From Candidatus Ruminococcus avistercoris (GTDB lineage Bacteria > Bacillota > Clostridia > Lachnospirales > Lachnospiraceae): 64,000 bases of DNA. Position 1 is the first letter of the stretch. The number at the start of each line of letters is the position of its first letter. Location of the stretch: NCBI GenBank assembly GCA_019120315.1, contig DWVJ01000028.1, positions 1 through 64,000 of the forward strand, written 5' to 3'. The notes beneath the pieces were generated by a model. That model was not told the origin of the DNA. It searched no databases and was given only the letters and a program-made list of their open reading frames with translations. This document shows, piece after piece, positions 25,478 to 34,758 of this stretch. Both the position numbers and the translations under genes were made by a program.

Positions 25478-27226
25478 TCACTGCAGGACGTATTTTTCCA
25501 GGATGGGAAACTGACAGGGGCCGGTTTCCAGCACTTTTTCGTGAAAATCGATGGGGTGGAAATCTTCCTGCCGGGAGGCTTCCTCCTTAAGATCCATGAA
25601 CTTAAGACAGCCGCCATAGTATTTCAGATAGTTGGCGGGATCTTCCACGATAATCTGGAAGATTTCCCGGCAGACGGCCCTGTCGCTGACGCCGAAGTTT
25701 TCCAGGTATTTCGCTGCTTTTTCACAGGTCCACCCGTAATAGTGGATGCCGATATCCAAAAGAGAGTACAGGCAAAGGTTCATGGCCCGGTTCAGCCAGT
25801 GCAGGCGGCCCAGCTGTTGGTTTTTGCTTCCATAGAGATAAGCATAGGATTCGATGTAGGTGGCCCAGCCTTCCACGTAGCCGCCCATATTCAGGGTGTG
25901 GCGTACGGCCGGATGATCTTTCGACAGAAAGAACTGTGACTGATACAGATGACCGGGGAATCCTTCGTGAGCCAGGGTGGTATACAGTTCGATCCCTCTT
26001 AAGCGGGAATCCGGATTGAGGTAAATCAGATTGGGACTTCCCGTATCGATGGGGGGAGTCAGGTAGAAAGCGGGACTCAGGTGTTCTTTCAGATCTTCAT
26101 GGATATATTTGACTTCATAGGCGACATCGGAAATCTCGGGGAAATCTTTCTTGATCTGCTCCTGCAGGGAGGACAGGATCTGCTCCGGGGTGCGGCCCGA
26201 TTGGCTGTTTTCCTGGAGAAGGGAAGCAGCCAGAGAGGGATCTTCTTCCAGGATAGCGCGGATTTCTTTGTAGTCCGCCAACAGTTGATTGGCCAGGCGC
26301 GTCTGCAGTTCCTCCACGGAATCGTATATTCCGCAGCTGCTTTTTAACAGGTATGTATAATAGGCGCGGCCGCCGGAAAGATAATAAAGACCGTTTTCGT
26401 TCGTGCCGCTGCCCTTCAGAGAAGTCAGCGCGCTGATGAGGTTTTCATAGGCAGGGAGCACATAATGTTTCACAGCGTCCCGGTGCAGCCGCAGACTGTT
26501 TTCTTTTTGGGTCTCATCCAGGCCCGGCACCTGTTCCAGATTTTCCGAAAACACGGCATTCAGGTAATTATTGTCGCCGGATGAAATAAAATCGCTGCAT
26601 TGATCGATGATGCGGTCTGCAGTGGCGTCACTCATGAAATATCCCCGGTCGGCTTTTTCTTTTTCAAAATCGATGATTGTCTCAAAATAGGAGGGGATAT
26701 CCCGCAGCAGATTCAGATAATCGATCACGTCTTTTTCGCTGCGCAGCGTATATTCGGCCAGTAAAGAAGGAAGCTGTGCCTGGATCCCCAGGGCCGGGCT
26801 TAATACTTCCGCCAGAATGTATTCATTCTCTGCGGACAGTTCTGTATCGAAGAAAAGATGCAGGATATCGTAGGTCAGCTGATTTTCCCGGGAAAGACTT
26901 TCGTAGGGGAAAGATTCCAGAAGACTTCTGGAATTTTCCAGAAAGCTGCGAAGAGCAGCGGGATCTTCTGCCACGGCGGATCCAAGAGAGACTTCCTGTC
27001 GGTCCAGATCCCAGGCTGCAGGATCGGCCAGAGTGTAATGAAGGCTCAGCGTGCTGCCGGAAAGCTGGCTGACAAAAAGAGACCGGGTGTAGGAGTCAAA
27101 TTCCCGGTCGGTTTTTTGGGAAGCGAATACACCCAGCCAGATTCCCGCCAGAAAAAGGAAGGGGAGGATCAGCGGCAGCAGCTTTTTGGCAGAAAGCTTT
27201 TTCTGATTTTTCTGTAATAGAAGCAT
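25478..27226 (-). CDS. DUF885-family putative metallopeptidase, membrane-anchored
   Basis: The 582-residue product has an N-terminal hydrophobic anchor or uncleaved signal (residues 15-35) and a DUF885 domain. It includes the zinc-type motif HEGFPGH (420-426) and the segment YLSGGRAYYTYLLKSS. The family contains suspected peptidases or aminoacyl hydrolases, with few characterised members. It is divergent from the lipoprotein at 27357 and convergent with spmB, with six bases between stops and no terminator seen. TrxB and the lipoprotein nearby give no clear functional link. Confidence 0.88.
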   Translation of the reverse strand: MLLLQKNQKKLSAKKLLPLILPFLFLAGIWLGVFASQKTDREFDSYTRSLFVSQLSGSTLSLHYTLADPAAWDLDRQEVSLGSAVAEDPAALRSFLENSRSLLESFPYESLSRENQLTYDILHLFFDTELSAENEYILAEVLSPALGIQAQLPSLLAEYTLRSEKDVIDYLNLLRDIPSYFETIIDFEKEKADRGYFMSDATADRIIDQCSDFISSGDNNYLNAVFSENLEQVPGLDETQKENSLRLHRDAVKHYVLPAYENLISALTSLKGSGTNENGLYYLSGGRAYYTYLLKSSCGIYDSVEELQTRLANQLLADYKEIRAILEEDPSLAASLLQENSQSGRTPEQILSSLQEQIKKDFPEISDVAYEVKYIHEDLKEHLSPAFYLTPPIDTGSPNLIYLNPDSRLRGIELYTTLAHEGFPGHLYQSQFFLSKDHPAVRHTLNMGGYVEGWATYIESYAYLYGSKNQQLGRLHWLNRAMNLCLYSLLDIGIHYYGWTCEKAAKYLENFGVSDRAVCREIFQIIVEDPANYLKYYGGCLKFMDLKEEASRQEDFHPIDFHEKVLETGPCQFPILEKYVLQ

Positions 27227-27286
27227 GATCGGTCTCCTGTTACATCCATTGGTATCATTTTATGAAAGAGGGAGAGAACAAATTCA

Positions 27287-27316
27287 TTGGAAATCTTTGG
27301 CCCTTTATGGTACAAT
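27287..27316 (+). promoter_or_regulatory. promoter of the lipoprotein-trxB pair
   Basis: TTGGAA (27287-27292) and TGG-extended TACAAT (27311-27316) are separated by 18 bases, about 40 bases before the ATG at 27357. Confidence 0.55.
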
Positions 27317-27356
27317 TTCCCTAGCAAACGGTCTTGATCATTCATGGGAGGACGTT

Positions 27357-28547
27357 ATGAGAAGAATGATTTTGGGAGGAATCCTGGTATTGATACTGGC
27401 GCTGACCGGCTGCGAGAAGCAGGAAGGGGAAAATCTTTCGCCGGCGCCGCAAGATGAGCCGGCGGAAAAAGAAGAGCAGCCGGCGGCGGATATCGCCTCC
27501 GGCCTGGACAGCTTTGAGTTTGCCGTGGGAGATCGGGTCTGCCGTCTGCCGGCATCTTTTGGTGAAATGGCGGAACAGGGCTGGGCTTATGGCGAAGATA
27601 CGACGGCCAAAGTGGAGGCGGAGTCTTTTTTGGAAGAGCAGGAGTTTTCTCTGGGAGATTATGTCTGCCGGGCACAGGTGATGAATTTTTCGGCAGAGGC
27701 GCAGCCGGTACAGCAGTGTTTTATCACTGCCGTGATGCTGCGGCAGGACGAGAAAAACCAGATTGCCCTTCCCGGTAATCTGATCCTGGGAGAGGCGACA
27801 AAAGTTCAGGCGCTGGAGCAGTACGGAGAACCCCGGGACCAGTATGAGGATGGAGACCGGATTTTGTTCACCTATGAGTATGGCATCCAAAAGAAAGCGA
27901 TGCTGACCTTTCAGGCCGACACGGAGATTCTCCTGGAGGCCGAACTGTATAATCAGACCAATCCGGCGGAGCGGGAACTGTATGAAAATGCAAGCCGGGA
28001 AAAGACGCCGGAGGTGGAGCAGTATCAGGCTCCGGCTGCCCTCTCCGATGATCTGATGGATTTTACGGTGGAATACGCAGACAGTCTGTACCGTCTTCCG
28101 GCGCCCGTATCGGCCTTTACGGACAATGGATGGGAAATTGACTGGGAAAGCTCTGATGAAGCTGTAAAAAGCGGGAAATACGGTTATGTGACTTTGCAGA
28201 GGGGCACGCAGAGTCTGTATACGGTGGTTTGTAATTATGGAGAGGATGTTACGGCGGTCAACAATTGCTTTGTGACCGGCGTTCACGGAGATCTGGCCGC
28301 CACAAAAGTTCCCATTCGTGTCGCAGGAGGGATTACGCTGGGTATGCCAAAACAGGATTTCCTTGCAGCGGTCGAGGGGATGAAATGGGAGGAGTCTTCC
28401 GGGACGCAGGAGAATAGCCTTTCTTATCTATTTTACCAGGAGGGCTCCAGAGATAATTATACGAAGGTGATTCTGGATCAGGATCTGGAGATGATAAGGG
28501 AAATCAAGGTAGTTCACTTCCGGGAAGAGAAAGGAGAAGAAAGATGA
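27357..28547 (+). CDS. lipoprotein with two homologous domains, unknown function
   Basis: The 396-residue product starts at ATG 27357 after GGGAGG; the frame runs to 27225 without support. A short signal ends in a lipobox LALTGC. After an acidic, Pro-rich linker there are two copies of one domain, at about residues 50-205 and 232-392. Both open with D-F-x-V/A-x-x-x-x-x-x-R-L-P (FEFAVGDRVCRLPASFGEM; FTVEYADSLYRLPAPVSAF), carry a Q-x-C-F-I/V-T (QQCFITAV; NNCFVTGV), and end with a 'GNLILGEATKV / GGITLGMPKQD' segment. I do not recognise the family. It overlaps trxB by four bases, which suggests a joint role in envelope or thiol redox. Confidence 0.85.
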   Translation: MRRMILGGILVLILALTGCEKQEGENLSPAPQDEPAEKEEQPAADIASGLDSFEFAVGDRVCRLPASFGEMAEQGWAYGEDTTAKVEAESFLEEQEFSLGDYVCRAQVMNFSAEAQPVQQCFITAVMLRQDEKNQIALPGNLILGEATKVQALEQYGEPRDQYEDGDRILFTYEYGIQKKAMLTFQADTEILLEAELYNQTNPAERELYENASREKTPEVEQYQAPAALSDDLMDFTVEYADSLYRLPAPVSAFTDNGWEIDWESSDEAVKSGKYGYVTLQRGTQSLYTVVCNYGEDVTAVNNCFVTGVHGDLAATKVPIRVAGGITLGMPKQDFLAAVEGMKWEESSGTQENSLSYLFYQEGSRDNYTKVILDQDLEMIREIKVVHFREEKGEER

Positions 28548-29464
28548 GTGTGATCTATGATGTGATTATCGTGGGCAGCGGACCGGCCGGCTTGGCTGCC
28601 GCAATCTATGGACAGAGGGCTGGATTGTCTTCACTGGTTTTGGAGGAATCTTATGTCAGCGGCGGTCAGGTGCTCAATACGTATGATGTGGATAACTACC
28701 CCGGACTGCCGGGGATCAGCGGCATGGAGCTGGCGGAAAAATTTCATGAACACGCCAAAAGCATGGGAGCTTCTTTCCTGACGGCTGCAGTGACAGCGAT
28801 CCGTGAGGAAGGGGATCGAAAGGTGGTTGAAACGGCAAAGGGAGACCTGTCGGCCCGTACGGTGATCCTGGCAACCGGAGCCCACCATCGGCTGTTGGGC
28901 GTGCCCGGGGAAGAAAGGCTGACCGGTATGGGCGTTTCCTACTGTGCTACATGCGACGGGGCATTTTTCCGGGATAAGACGGTGGCAGTGGTAGGCGGCG
29001 GCGATGTGGCGGTGGAAGACGCTATTTTTCTTGCCAGAGGATGTAAAAAAGTATATGTGATCCATCGAAGAGACCAGCTGCGGGCGGCAAAGATTCTGCA
29101 GGAGAAGCTGCTGTCCCTTGACAACGTGGAGATGAAATGGAACTGTGTGGCTGAGGAAATCCTGGGCGACAGCCAGGTTTCCGGCGTGAAAGTGCGGGAT
29201 GTGAAGACCGGGGAAGGCAGCGAGCTGGCGGTGAACGGCGTATTTATCGCGGTGGGTATCCTGCCAAATACCGGATTTTTGGGAGATTTCGTCCAGCTGG
29301 ATGAAGGCGGATATATCGTGGCCGGGGAAGATATGAAAACCTCTGTCCCCGGAGTATTTGCCGCGGGAGATGTGCGGACCAAGGCGCTGCGCCAGATTAT
29401 CACGGCGGCAGCCGACGGAGCCAATGCTATCACCAGTGTGGAAGCGTATCTGCTCGGACGCTGA
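28544..29464 (+). CDS. trxB: thioredoxin reductase
   Basis: TrxB passes electrons from NADPH through FAD to thioredoxin. The 306-residue product shows the FAD motif GSGPAGLAAA (11-20), the redox-active CATC at 134-137 (CATCDGAFF), the NADPH motif VVGGGDVAVEDA and the C-terminal GVFAAGDVRTKALRQI. It is coupled by ATGA to the lipoprotein upstream, and no thioredoxin gene is adjacent. A terminator follows directly. Confidence 0.95.
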   Translation: MSVIYDVIIVGSGPAGLAAAIYGQRAGLSSLVLEESYVSGGQVLNTYDVDNYPGLPGISGMELAEKFHEHAKSMGASFLTAAVTAIREEGDRKVVETAKGDLSARTVILATGAHHRLLGVPGEERLTGMGVSYCATCDGAFFRDKTVAVVGGGDVAVEDAIFLARGCKKVYVIHRRDQLRAAKILQEKLLSLDNVEMKWNCVAEEILGDSQVSGVKVRDVKTGEGSELAVNGVFIAVGILPNTGFLGDFVQLDEGGYIVAGEDMKTSVPGVFAAGDVRTKALRQIITAAADGANAITSVEAYLLGR

Positions 29465-29473
29465 GAATGTACG

Positions 29474-29514
29474 AAAAGCCCTCCGTTTTCCAGGTGGAAG
29501 CGGAGGGCTTTTTT
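29474..29514. terminator. bidirectional terminator between trxB and the V-ATPase operon
   Basis: AAAAGCCCTCCG pairs with CGGAGGGCTTTT (12 bp, 15-base loop) and has T's on the right and A's on the left, serving both convergent units. Confidence 0.9.
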
Positions 29515-29518
29515 GCTG

Positions 29519-30151
29519 TTATGCTTTCTGTTTTTTCGCAGTCTGCATTTTTTTAATAACTTTCAGACGGGTGAACTCTTCCCGTTCTTTTTCTTCCAGC
29601 GCATTGGAGATATCCTTTGTCAGCTGTTCATAGTGGGGAATCGTGATATTTTTCAGCGCGTTCGCCCGTTTCTGTGTCTTTTTAATATTGGACGCCAGAC
29701 GGTAGGCGGAATTCTCCACCATGGAGAGGTGGATGGTCAGTTCCTTCACGCGCTCAAAGGCCAGCCTCGCCCGGTCCAGAGATTCTCTGGTGCTGTAGTA
29801 GGCGTAGGTGGGAAGAGGCGTGATGGGATCGGCTTCCACCAGTGGAATTTCCGTTCCCATGATACTCCTGGTTTTGATGCGGATGGAATCCTCCACCGGA
29901 ATGGAATAGGAGATCGTCTGCACATAGTTGATTCCCATTTCCATATTGGCGGTCTGCAGTTCGGCGTAGGCCTTGCGAAAAGTGCTGTCGATCTGGGACT
30001 GAATATCCTTGGCCTGATCGATCAGGTCCATCAGCTCACGGATGAGGATATTCCTTTTTTTGTCCATCAGGTCAAAGCCCTGTCTGGCCAGCGCCAGGGA
30101 ATTTTTGGCGAGAATCAGGTTCCCCTTGGTGGGAAATGTATTTGGATCCAT
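29519..30151 (-). CDS. atpD: V-type ATPase subunit D (central stalk)
   Basis: Subunit D is the central rotor shaft of the V/A-type ATPase. The 210-residue, mostly helical product starts MDPNTFPTKGNLILAKNSLALARQG, contains GTEIPLVEADP in its middle, and ends in a basic coiled-coil tail. It is the last gene of the nine-gene operon, 11 bases after subunit B. The terminator follows the stop immediately. Confidence 0.94.
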   Translation of the reverse strand: MDPNTFPTKGNLILAKNSLALARQGFDLMDKKRNILIRELMDLIDQAKDIQSQIDSTFRKAYAELQTANMEMGINYVQTISYSIPVEDSIRIKTRSIMGTEIPLVEADPITPLPTYAYYSTRESLDRARLAFERVKELTIHLSMVENSAYRLASNIKKTQKRANALKNITIPHYEQLTKDISNALEEKEREEFTRLKVIKKMQTAKKQKA

Positions 30152-30162
30152 AGTAATCCCCC

Positions 30163-31596
30163 CTATTGTGCTTCAGCCATCTTGTCAGCTTCTTTCTTTG
30201 CCTGGGCAGCCGGGTCGATCGTAGTCGGTTTATAGTACTGATCCAGGATCTTGGTATCGATACGGTCCAGTTCTTCTCTGGGAAGGATGCCAAGCAGTTC
30301 CCAGCCGATATTCAGCGTGTCTTCTATGGTACGGTTCTCCGTGGGATCCTGTCCCACGAAACGATGTTCGAATTCGTTTCCGAAGACCAGATACTTTTTA
30401 TCCAAAGGAGAAAGTTCGTCTTCGCCGATAACGGATGCCAGAGCACGGGCATCGCCCACTTTGGCATAACAGGAAAACAGCTGGTTGGCCACATCCTGAT
30501 GATCGGCTCTGGTGTAACCTTCACCGATGCCGTCCTTCATCAGACGGGAGAGGGAAGGCAGTACGTTGATGGGCGGATAGATAGACTGGCCATGCAGCTG
30601 ACGATCCAGAACGATCTGCCCCTCGGTGATATATCCGGTCAGGTCAGGAATGGGATGGGTGATATCGTCGTTGGGCATGGTCAGAATGGGGATCTGTGTC
30701 ACAGAACCCTCCACACCTCTGACGATGCCGGCTCTTTCATACAGCGTAGCCAGTTCACTGTACAGATAGCCGGGATATCCTTTTCGGGAAGGGATCTCTC
30801 CCTTGGAGGAGGATACCTCACGCATGGCCTCGCAGAAGGAGGTGATGTCCGTCATGATTACCAGAATATGCATTCCCTGTTCGAAGGCCAGATATTCGGC
30901 GGCGCTTAAGGCTACCTTGGGGGTGATCAGACGCTCCACCACCGGGTCGTTGGCCAGGTTCAGGAACATGACCACATGGTCGGATACGCCGCTTTCCTCG
31001 AAGGTGCGGCGGAAGAATTCGGCCACGTCGTATTTGACGCCCATAGCCGCAAATACAATGGCAAATTTTTCATCGGAATTGTCTCCCAGAGAAGCCTGCT
31101 GTACGATCTGAGCCGCCAGCTGGTCGTGGGGAAGGCCGTTTCCGGAGAAAATCGGCAGCTTCTGTCCGCGGATCAGAGTGGTCAGCCCGTCGATGGCGGA
31201 GATACCGGTGCGGATATAGTTACGCGGATACTCTCGGGTAACGGGGTTCAGCGGCAGGCCGTTGATGTTTACCTTATCTTCCGAGACGATGGGGCCTAGC
31301 CCGTCGATGGGTTTGCCGATACCATCGAAAGTACGGCCGAGGATTTCCGGAGAGAGCGCGATTTCCATGGGATGTCCCGTCAGGCGGGTGTGGGTGTTGA
31401 CCAGGGACATATTGTCCGTTCCTTCAAATACCTGGATGACGGCCTTGTCCTCATAGATTTCCACGATCCGGCCCAGTTTCTTTTCCTTTCCCTCTACGGA
31501 AAACTCTACGATTTCTTCGTAGGCAGCGTTTTTCACGCCTTCCAGAACCACCAGAGGGCCATTGATTTCATCCAGTCCTAAATATTCAATTGCCAT
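30163..31596 (-). CDS. atpB: V-type ATPase subunit B (regulatory)
   Basis: Subunit B alternates with A in the V1 head and has no complete catalytic P-loop. The 477-residue product starts [20 protein letters not shown]. It has [15 protein letters not shown] in place of a Walker A, and the ATP-synthase signature region [21 protein letters not shown]. The C-terminal helix-rich tail is Ala/Lys-rich. It lies 12 bases downstream of subunit A. Confidence 0.96.
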   Translation of the reverse strand: MAIEYLGLDEINGPLVVLEGVKNAAYEEIVEFSVEGKEKKLGRIVEIYEDKAVIQVFEGTDNMSLVNTHTRLTGHPMEIALSPEILGRTFDGIGKPIDGLGPIVSEDKVNINGLPLNPVTREYPRNYIRTGISAIDGLTTLIRGQKLPIFSGNGLPHDQLAAQIVQQASLGDNSDEKFAIVFAAMGVKYDVAEFFRRTFEESGVSDHVVMFLNLANDPVVERLITPKVALSAAEYLAFEQGMHILVIMTDITSFCEAMREVSSSKGEIPSRKGYPGYLYSELATLYERAGIVRGVEGSVTQIPILTMPNDDITHPIPDLTGYITEGQIVLDRQLHGQSIYPPINVLPSLSRLMKDGIGEGYTRADHQDVANQLFSCYAKVGDARALASVIGEDELSPLDKKYLVFGNEFEHRFVGQDPTENRTIEDTLNIGWELLGILPREELDRIDTKILDQYYKPTTIDPAAQAKKEADKMAEAQ

Positions 31597-31608
31597 ATTA
31601 AACCCTCC

Positions 31609-33375
31609 TTAACCGTTTCTTTCCAGAACGTTTTCATAGAATCTGTCGATATCCGCCATATACTGTCCAAACATTTCCGGTTTGTCGTTGGGGACATCGT
31701 ATTTGATGGCGATCACCCGTTCAAAGATATTGTCTTCTTTCAGTACGGAAATGGGCATTCCCATGGCCACCAGTGTTTTGGATCTCTTATACAGATACAG
31801 AATGGTTTCCATCATCTTATACTGTTTTTCCAGCGGAACGCTGGTGTCGTCTTTGTGGAAGGCGTTCTGCTGCAGGAAGCCCAGGCGGATGACGCGGGCG
31901 ATTTCCAGCGTCAGTTTCTGATCATCGGGCAGTACGTCGCTTCCGATCAGCTTGACGATTTCCATCAGGGAACTTTCCTGATTGAGGAGGGCCATGATCT
32001 GGTTTCGAAGATCCACAAAATTTTTATTGACGTTGTCTTTGTACCAGGGCGCCAGGTCGTTCAGATACTCGCTGTAGCTGGTCAGCCAGTGGATGGCCGG
32101 GAAGTGTCGGGCGTATGCCAGAGACTTGTCCAGTCCCCAGAAACAGCGGACATACCGTTTGGTGTTCATGGTAACCGGTTCCGAGAAGTCGCCGCCCTGG
32201 GGCGATACGGCGCCGATGATGGTGACGGATCCTTCCGAACCGTTCAGGTTCTGCATCATGCCGGCGCGCTCATAGAAGGCGGAAAGCCGGGATGCCAGGT
32301 AGGCGGGGAAACCTTCCTCCGCCGGCATTTCTTCCAGACGGCCGGACAGCTCACGCAGCGCTTCGGCCCAGCGGGAGGTGGAGTCTGCCATGATGGCTAC
32401 GTCGTATCCCATATCCCGGTAATATTCCGCCAGCGTCAGTCCGGTATAGATGGAAGCTTCACGGGCGGCCACGGGCATGTTGGAGGTATTGGCGATCAGC
32501 GCGGTACGGTCCATCAGGGGATTGCCGCTTTTGGGATCGACCAGTTCCTGGAACTCTTCCAGTACCTGAGTCATCTCATTTCCACGTTCTCCGCAGCCGA
32601 TGTAGATGATGATATCGGCATCGGACCATTTGGCGATCTGATGCTGGGTCATGGTTTTTCCGGTTCCGAATCCGCCGGGGATGGCGGCGGTGCCGCCTTT
32701 GGCGATGGGGAACATGGTATCCAGGATACGCTGTCCGGTTACCAGGGGACGGGAAGCGGGGTAGCGCTTCAGCGTGGGCCTGGGGATACGGATGGGCCAT
32801 TTCTGGCACAGCGTCAGATCTTTCGTGGTTCCGTCGGGCAGTTCCAGTACGGCGATGGTATCCAAAATGGTATAATCGCCGTCGGGAACCGCCTCCTTGA
32901 TGGTTCCGCTCAGGTTGGGCGGCACCATGGATTTATGCACGATGGAGCGGGTCTCCGGTGTTTCTGCGATGATCGTTCCGCCTGTGACCGCATCTCCCGG
33001 TTTTACTGTCATGTGGACATGCCATTTCTTTTCTGTATTCAGGGAATCAACACTGACGCCGCGGCTGATATATTTTCCGGATTCTGCGGCGATTTCGCTC
33101 AAGGGCCGCTGGATACCGTCGAAGATGTTGTTCAGGATACCGGGACCCAATGTTACAGAAATGGCGTCGCCGGTGGCGGTCACTTCGGCGCCCGGCTTCA
33201 GGCCGGTGGTCTCCTCAAAAACCTGTACGGTGGTGGTGTCCTTAGTCAATGCGATGACTTCCCCCACCAGGTGCTCTTCGCCGACATGAACCATCTCTGA
33301 CATTTTGAAGCCGGTATTCCCTTTCAGGTAGACAACAGGACCGTTGATTCCGTATATAATTCCTGTCTTGCTCAT
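31609..33375 (-). CDS. atpA: V-type ATPase subunit A (catalytic)
   Basis: Subunit A hydrolyses or makes ATP in the V1 head. The 588-residue product shows Walker A GGFGTGKT at 234-241 (GAFGCGKT is more common), the Glu-containing [12 protein letters not shown], the V/A-specific insertion region after residue 115, and the [22 protein letters not shown] signature. It starts at 33375, two bases after subunit E. V/A-type enzymes of anaerobic Firmicutes pump H+ or Na+; the direction cannot be judged here. Confidence 0.97.
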   Translation of the reverse strand: MSKTGIIYGINGPVVYLKGNTGFKMSEMVHVGEEHLVGEVIALTKDTTTVQVFEETTGLKPGAEVTATGDAISVTLGPGILNNIFDGIQRPLSEIAAESGKYISRGVSVDSLNTEKKWHVHMTVKPGDAVTGGTIIAETPETRSIVHKSMVPPNLSGTIKEAVPDGDYTILDTIAVLELPDGTTKDLTLCQKWPIRIPRPTLKRYPASRPLVTGQRILDTMFPIAKGGTAAIPGGFGTGKTMTQHQIAKWSDADIIIYIGCGERGNEMTQVLEEFQELVDPKSGNPLMDRTALIANTSNMPVAAREASIYTGLTLAEYYRDMGYDVAIMADSTSRWAEALRELSGRLEEMPAEEGFPAYLASRLSAFYERAGMMQNLNGSEGSVTIIGAVSPQGGDFSEPVTMNTKRYVRCFWGLDKSLAYARHFPAIHWLTSYSEYLNDLAPWYKDNVNKNFVDLRNQIMALLNQESSLMEIVKLIGSDVLPDDQKLTLEIARVIRLGFLQQNAFHKDDTSVPLEKQYKMMETILYLYKRSKTLVAMGMPISVLKEDNIFERVIAIKYDVPNDKPEMFGQYMADIDRFYENVLERNG

Positions 33376-33377
33376 GT

Positions 33378-33968
33378 TTATACCTCCAGGTGAAAATTCT
33401 CTTTCTCGTCATTCATCAATGTCAGAAAGGAATTGTCAATCAGAATGTTTTTGGAACGGATCACCGCCCGCATTCCGCCCATAAAGGGCTCTTTGGAAAT
33501 GGTGGGCGCAAAGCCTTTCTGATCCAGCCTGCGTACGATCTCATCGCTCAGACCGGCGTCGGATGGATCGATATAAACGACCATCTCGTCGCCGTCCGCA
33601 AAGTCCAAAGCTTCTTTGATCTGGCGGCAGAGCATGGAGAGATAATCGGGGCTTTCCTTGAAGCGTTCCAGTTTTTCTGCCACTTCCTGAAAAAGTTTCT
33701 CACGCAGTTCTTCGGTGACGGCGGAAAACTTCCGCTTGATCTGAATCTGCTGAGTGGATACTTCTTTGTTGAAATCCCGTTTCAGCTTGTCGGATTCTGC
33801 GGTAAGCTCAGCCTCCGCCTGGCGGTGTTTCGTTTCTTTGTGCTCCTCAAAGGTCTTTTCCAGCGCCGCTTCGTGGGTATCCAGCAGCTTTTTGGCGTCC
33901 TCCTGAGCGCTTTCTATTGAAATATCATAAAAATGCTGTAATTTTTCATCAGTAGTCAATCTTCTCAC
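33378..33968 (-). CDS. atpE: V-type ATPase subunit E (peripheral stalk)
   Basis: The 196-residue product has a long charged N-terminal coiled coil (residues 15-105). A globular C-terminal domain (VVYIDPSDAGLSDEIVRRLDQKG, GGMRAVIRSKNILIDNSFLTL) is typical of subunit E. With the small coiled-coil subunit at 37756 it should form the outer stalk. It lies between F and A in the usual order. Confidence 0.92.
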   Translation of the reverse strand: MRRLTTDEKLQHFYDISIESAQEDAKKLLDTHEAALEKTFEEHKETKHRQAEAELTAESDKLKRDFNKEVSTQQIQIKRKFSAVTEELREKLFQEVAEKLERFKESPDYLSMLCRQIKEALDFADGDEMVVYIDPSDAGLSDEIVRRLDQKGFAPTISKEPFMGGMRAVIRSKNILIDNSFLTLMNDEKENFHLEV

Positions 33969-33984
33969 CTTCTTCTTGGAATAC

Positions 33985-34293
33985 TTATAATTTCAGGCCG
34001 ATGGATTCGTTGATATAGGATGTGATGAAATCCGGCTTCCGGCCTGTGCCGTGACGATCCGGAATCTCGATGATCAGAGGCAGCCTGTGAGAGATTCTGG
34101 CCTCGTTCACCACCTCCGGAAATTCCCGGCCGAATTTTTCCGTCAACAGGATAATCCCGATCTCTTTGTCCGCGAAGGCTGTTTCCAGCGCCTGGCGCAG
34201 TTCTTCCCGTTCATGCACCACGACGCCTTCGATGCCTGCCAGCCGCATTCCGGTCTGGGTATCCACGTTGTCGCTGATTAAGTACATTTTCAT
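33985..34293 (-). CDS. atpF: V-type ATPase subunit F
   Basis: Subunit F joins the central stalk with D. The 102-residue product starts MKMYLISDNVDTQTGMRLAGIEG and contains IGIILLTEKFGREFP and LPLIIEIPDR, the Rossmann-like fold of the family. Its ATG shares one base with the stop of subunit K (TAATG arrangement), so the two are translationally coupled. Confidence 0.94.
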   Translation of the reverse strand: MKMYLISDNVDTQTGMRLAGIEGVVVHEREELRQALETAFADKEIGIILLTEKFGREFPEVVNEARISHRLPLIIEIPDRHGTGRKPDFITSYINESIGLKL

Positions 34294-34724
34294 TAAAGCT
34301 GCCCCAGGATCATGAAGGAGATGATCAGACCGTACAGAGCAACACCTTCGGCAAGACCTACGAAGATCAGGGATTTACCAAGGATGCTGGAGTCTTCGCT
34401 GATAGCTCCAAGTGCAGCGGAAGCAGCGCTGGCAACTGCGACACCGCCGCCGATACAGGAAAGTCCGGTTACCAGTGCGGCGGCCAGATAAGCCATGCCT
34501 GCGCCGATGGTGATTCCGTTTCCGGCGTCAGCCAGTACGTTTACTTTGCCCACCAGCATAACGGCGGCGGCAATGATCATAGTTCCGAAGAAAAAGAACG
34601 CGTTTACGCCGATGGTTTTCTTATATCGGCCTTCGTTTCTTTCGCCCACCAGGTATACGCCGAAGGGGACGATGATGCTTAAGATTAATGCTGCAGCTAA
34701 AGTAATCTGGATTAACAGTGTCAT
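34293..34724 (-). CDS. atpK: V-type ATPase subunit K (membrane rotor ring)
   Basis: Subunit K forms the ion-carrying ring. With ATG at 34724 (AAGGAGGAAT upstream) it is 143 residues with four hydrophobic helices, so it is the double-hairpin form; the frame to 34832 adds 36 unsupported residues. The ion-binding carboxylate is Glu126 in VGLAEGVALYG of the last helix. The first hairpin lacks an equivalent acid. Na+ versus H+ specificity cannot be decided by eye. Confidence 0.95.
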   Translation of the reverse strand: MTLLIQITLAAALILSIIVPFGVYLVGERNEGRYKKTIGVNAFFFFGTMIIAAAVMLVGKVNVLADAGNGITIGAGMAYLAAALVTGLSCIGGGVAVASAASAALGAISEDSSILGKSLIFVGLAEGVALYGLIISFMILGQL

Positions 34725-34758
34725 GATAGAATTCCTCCTTGTAATTTTCTTGGTTTTC

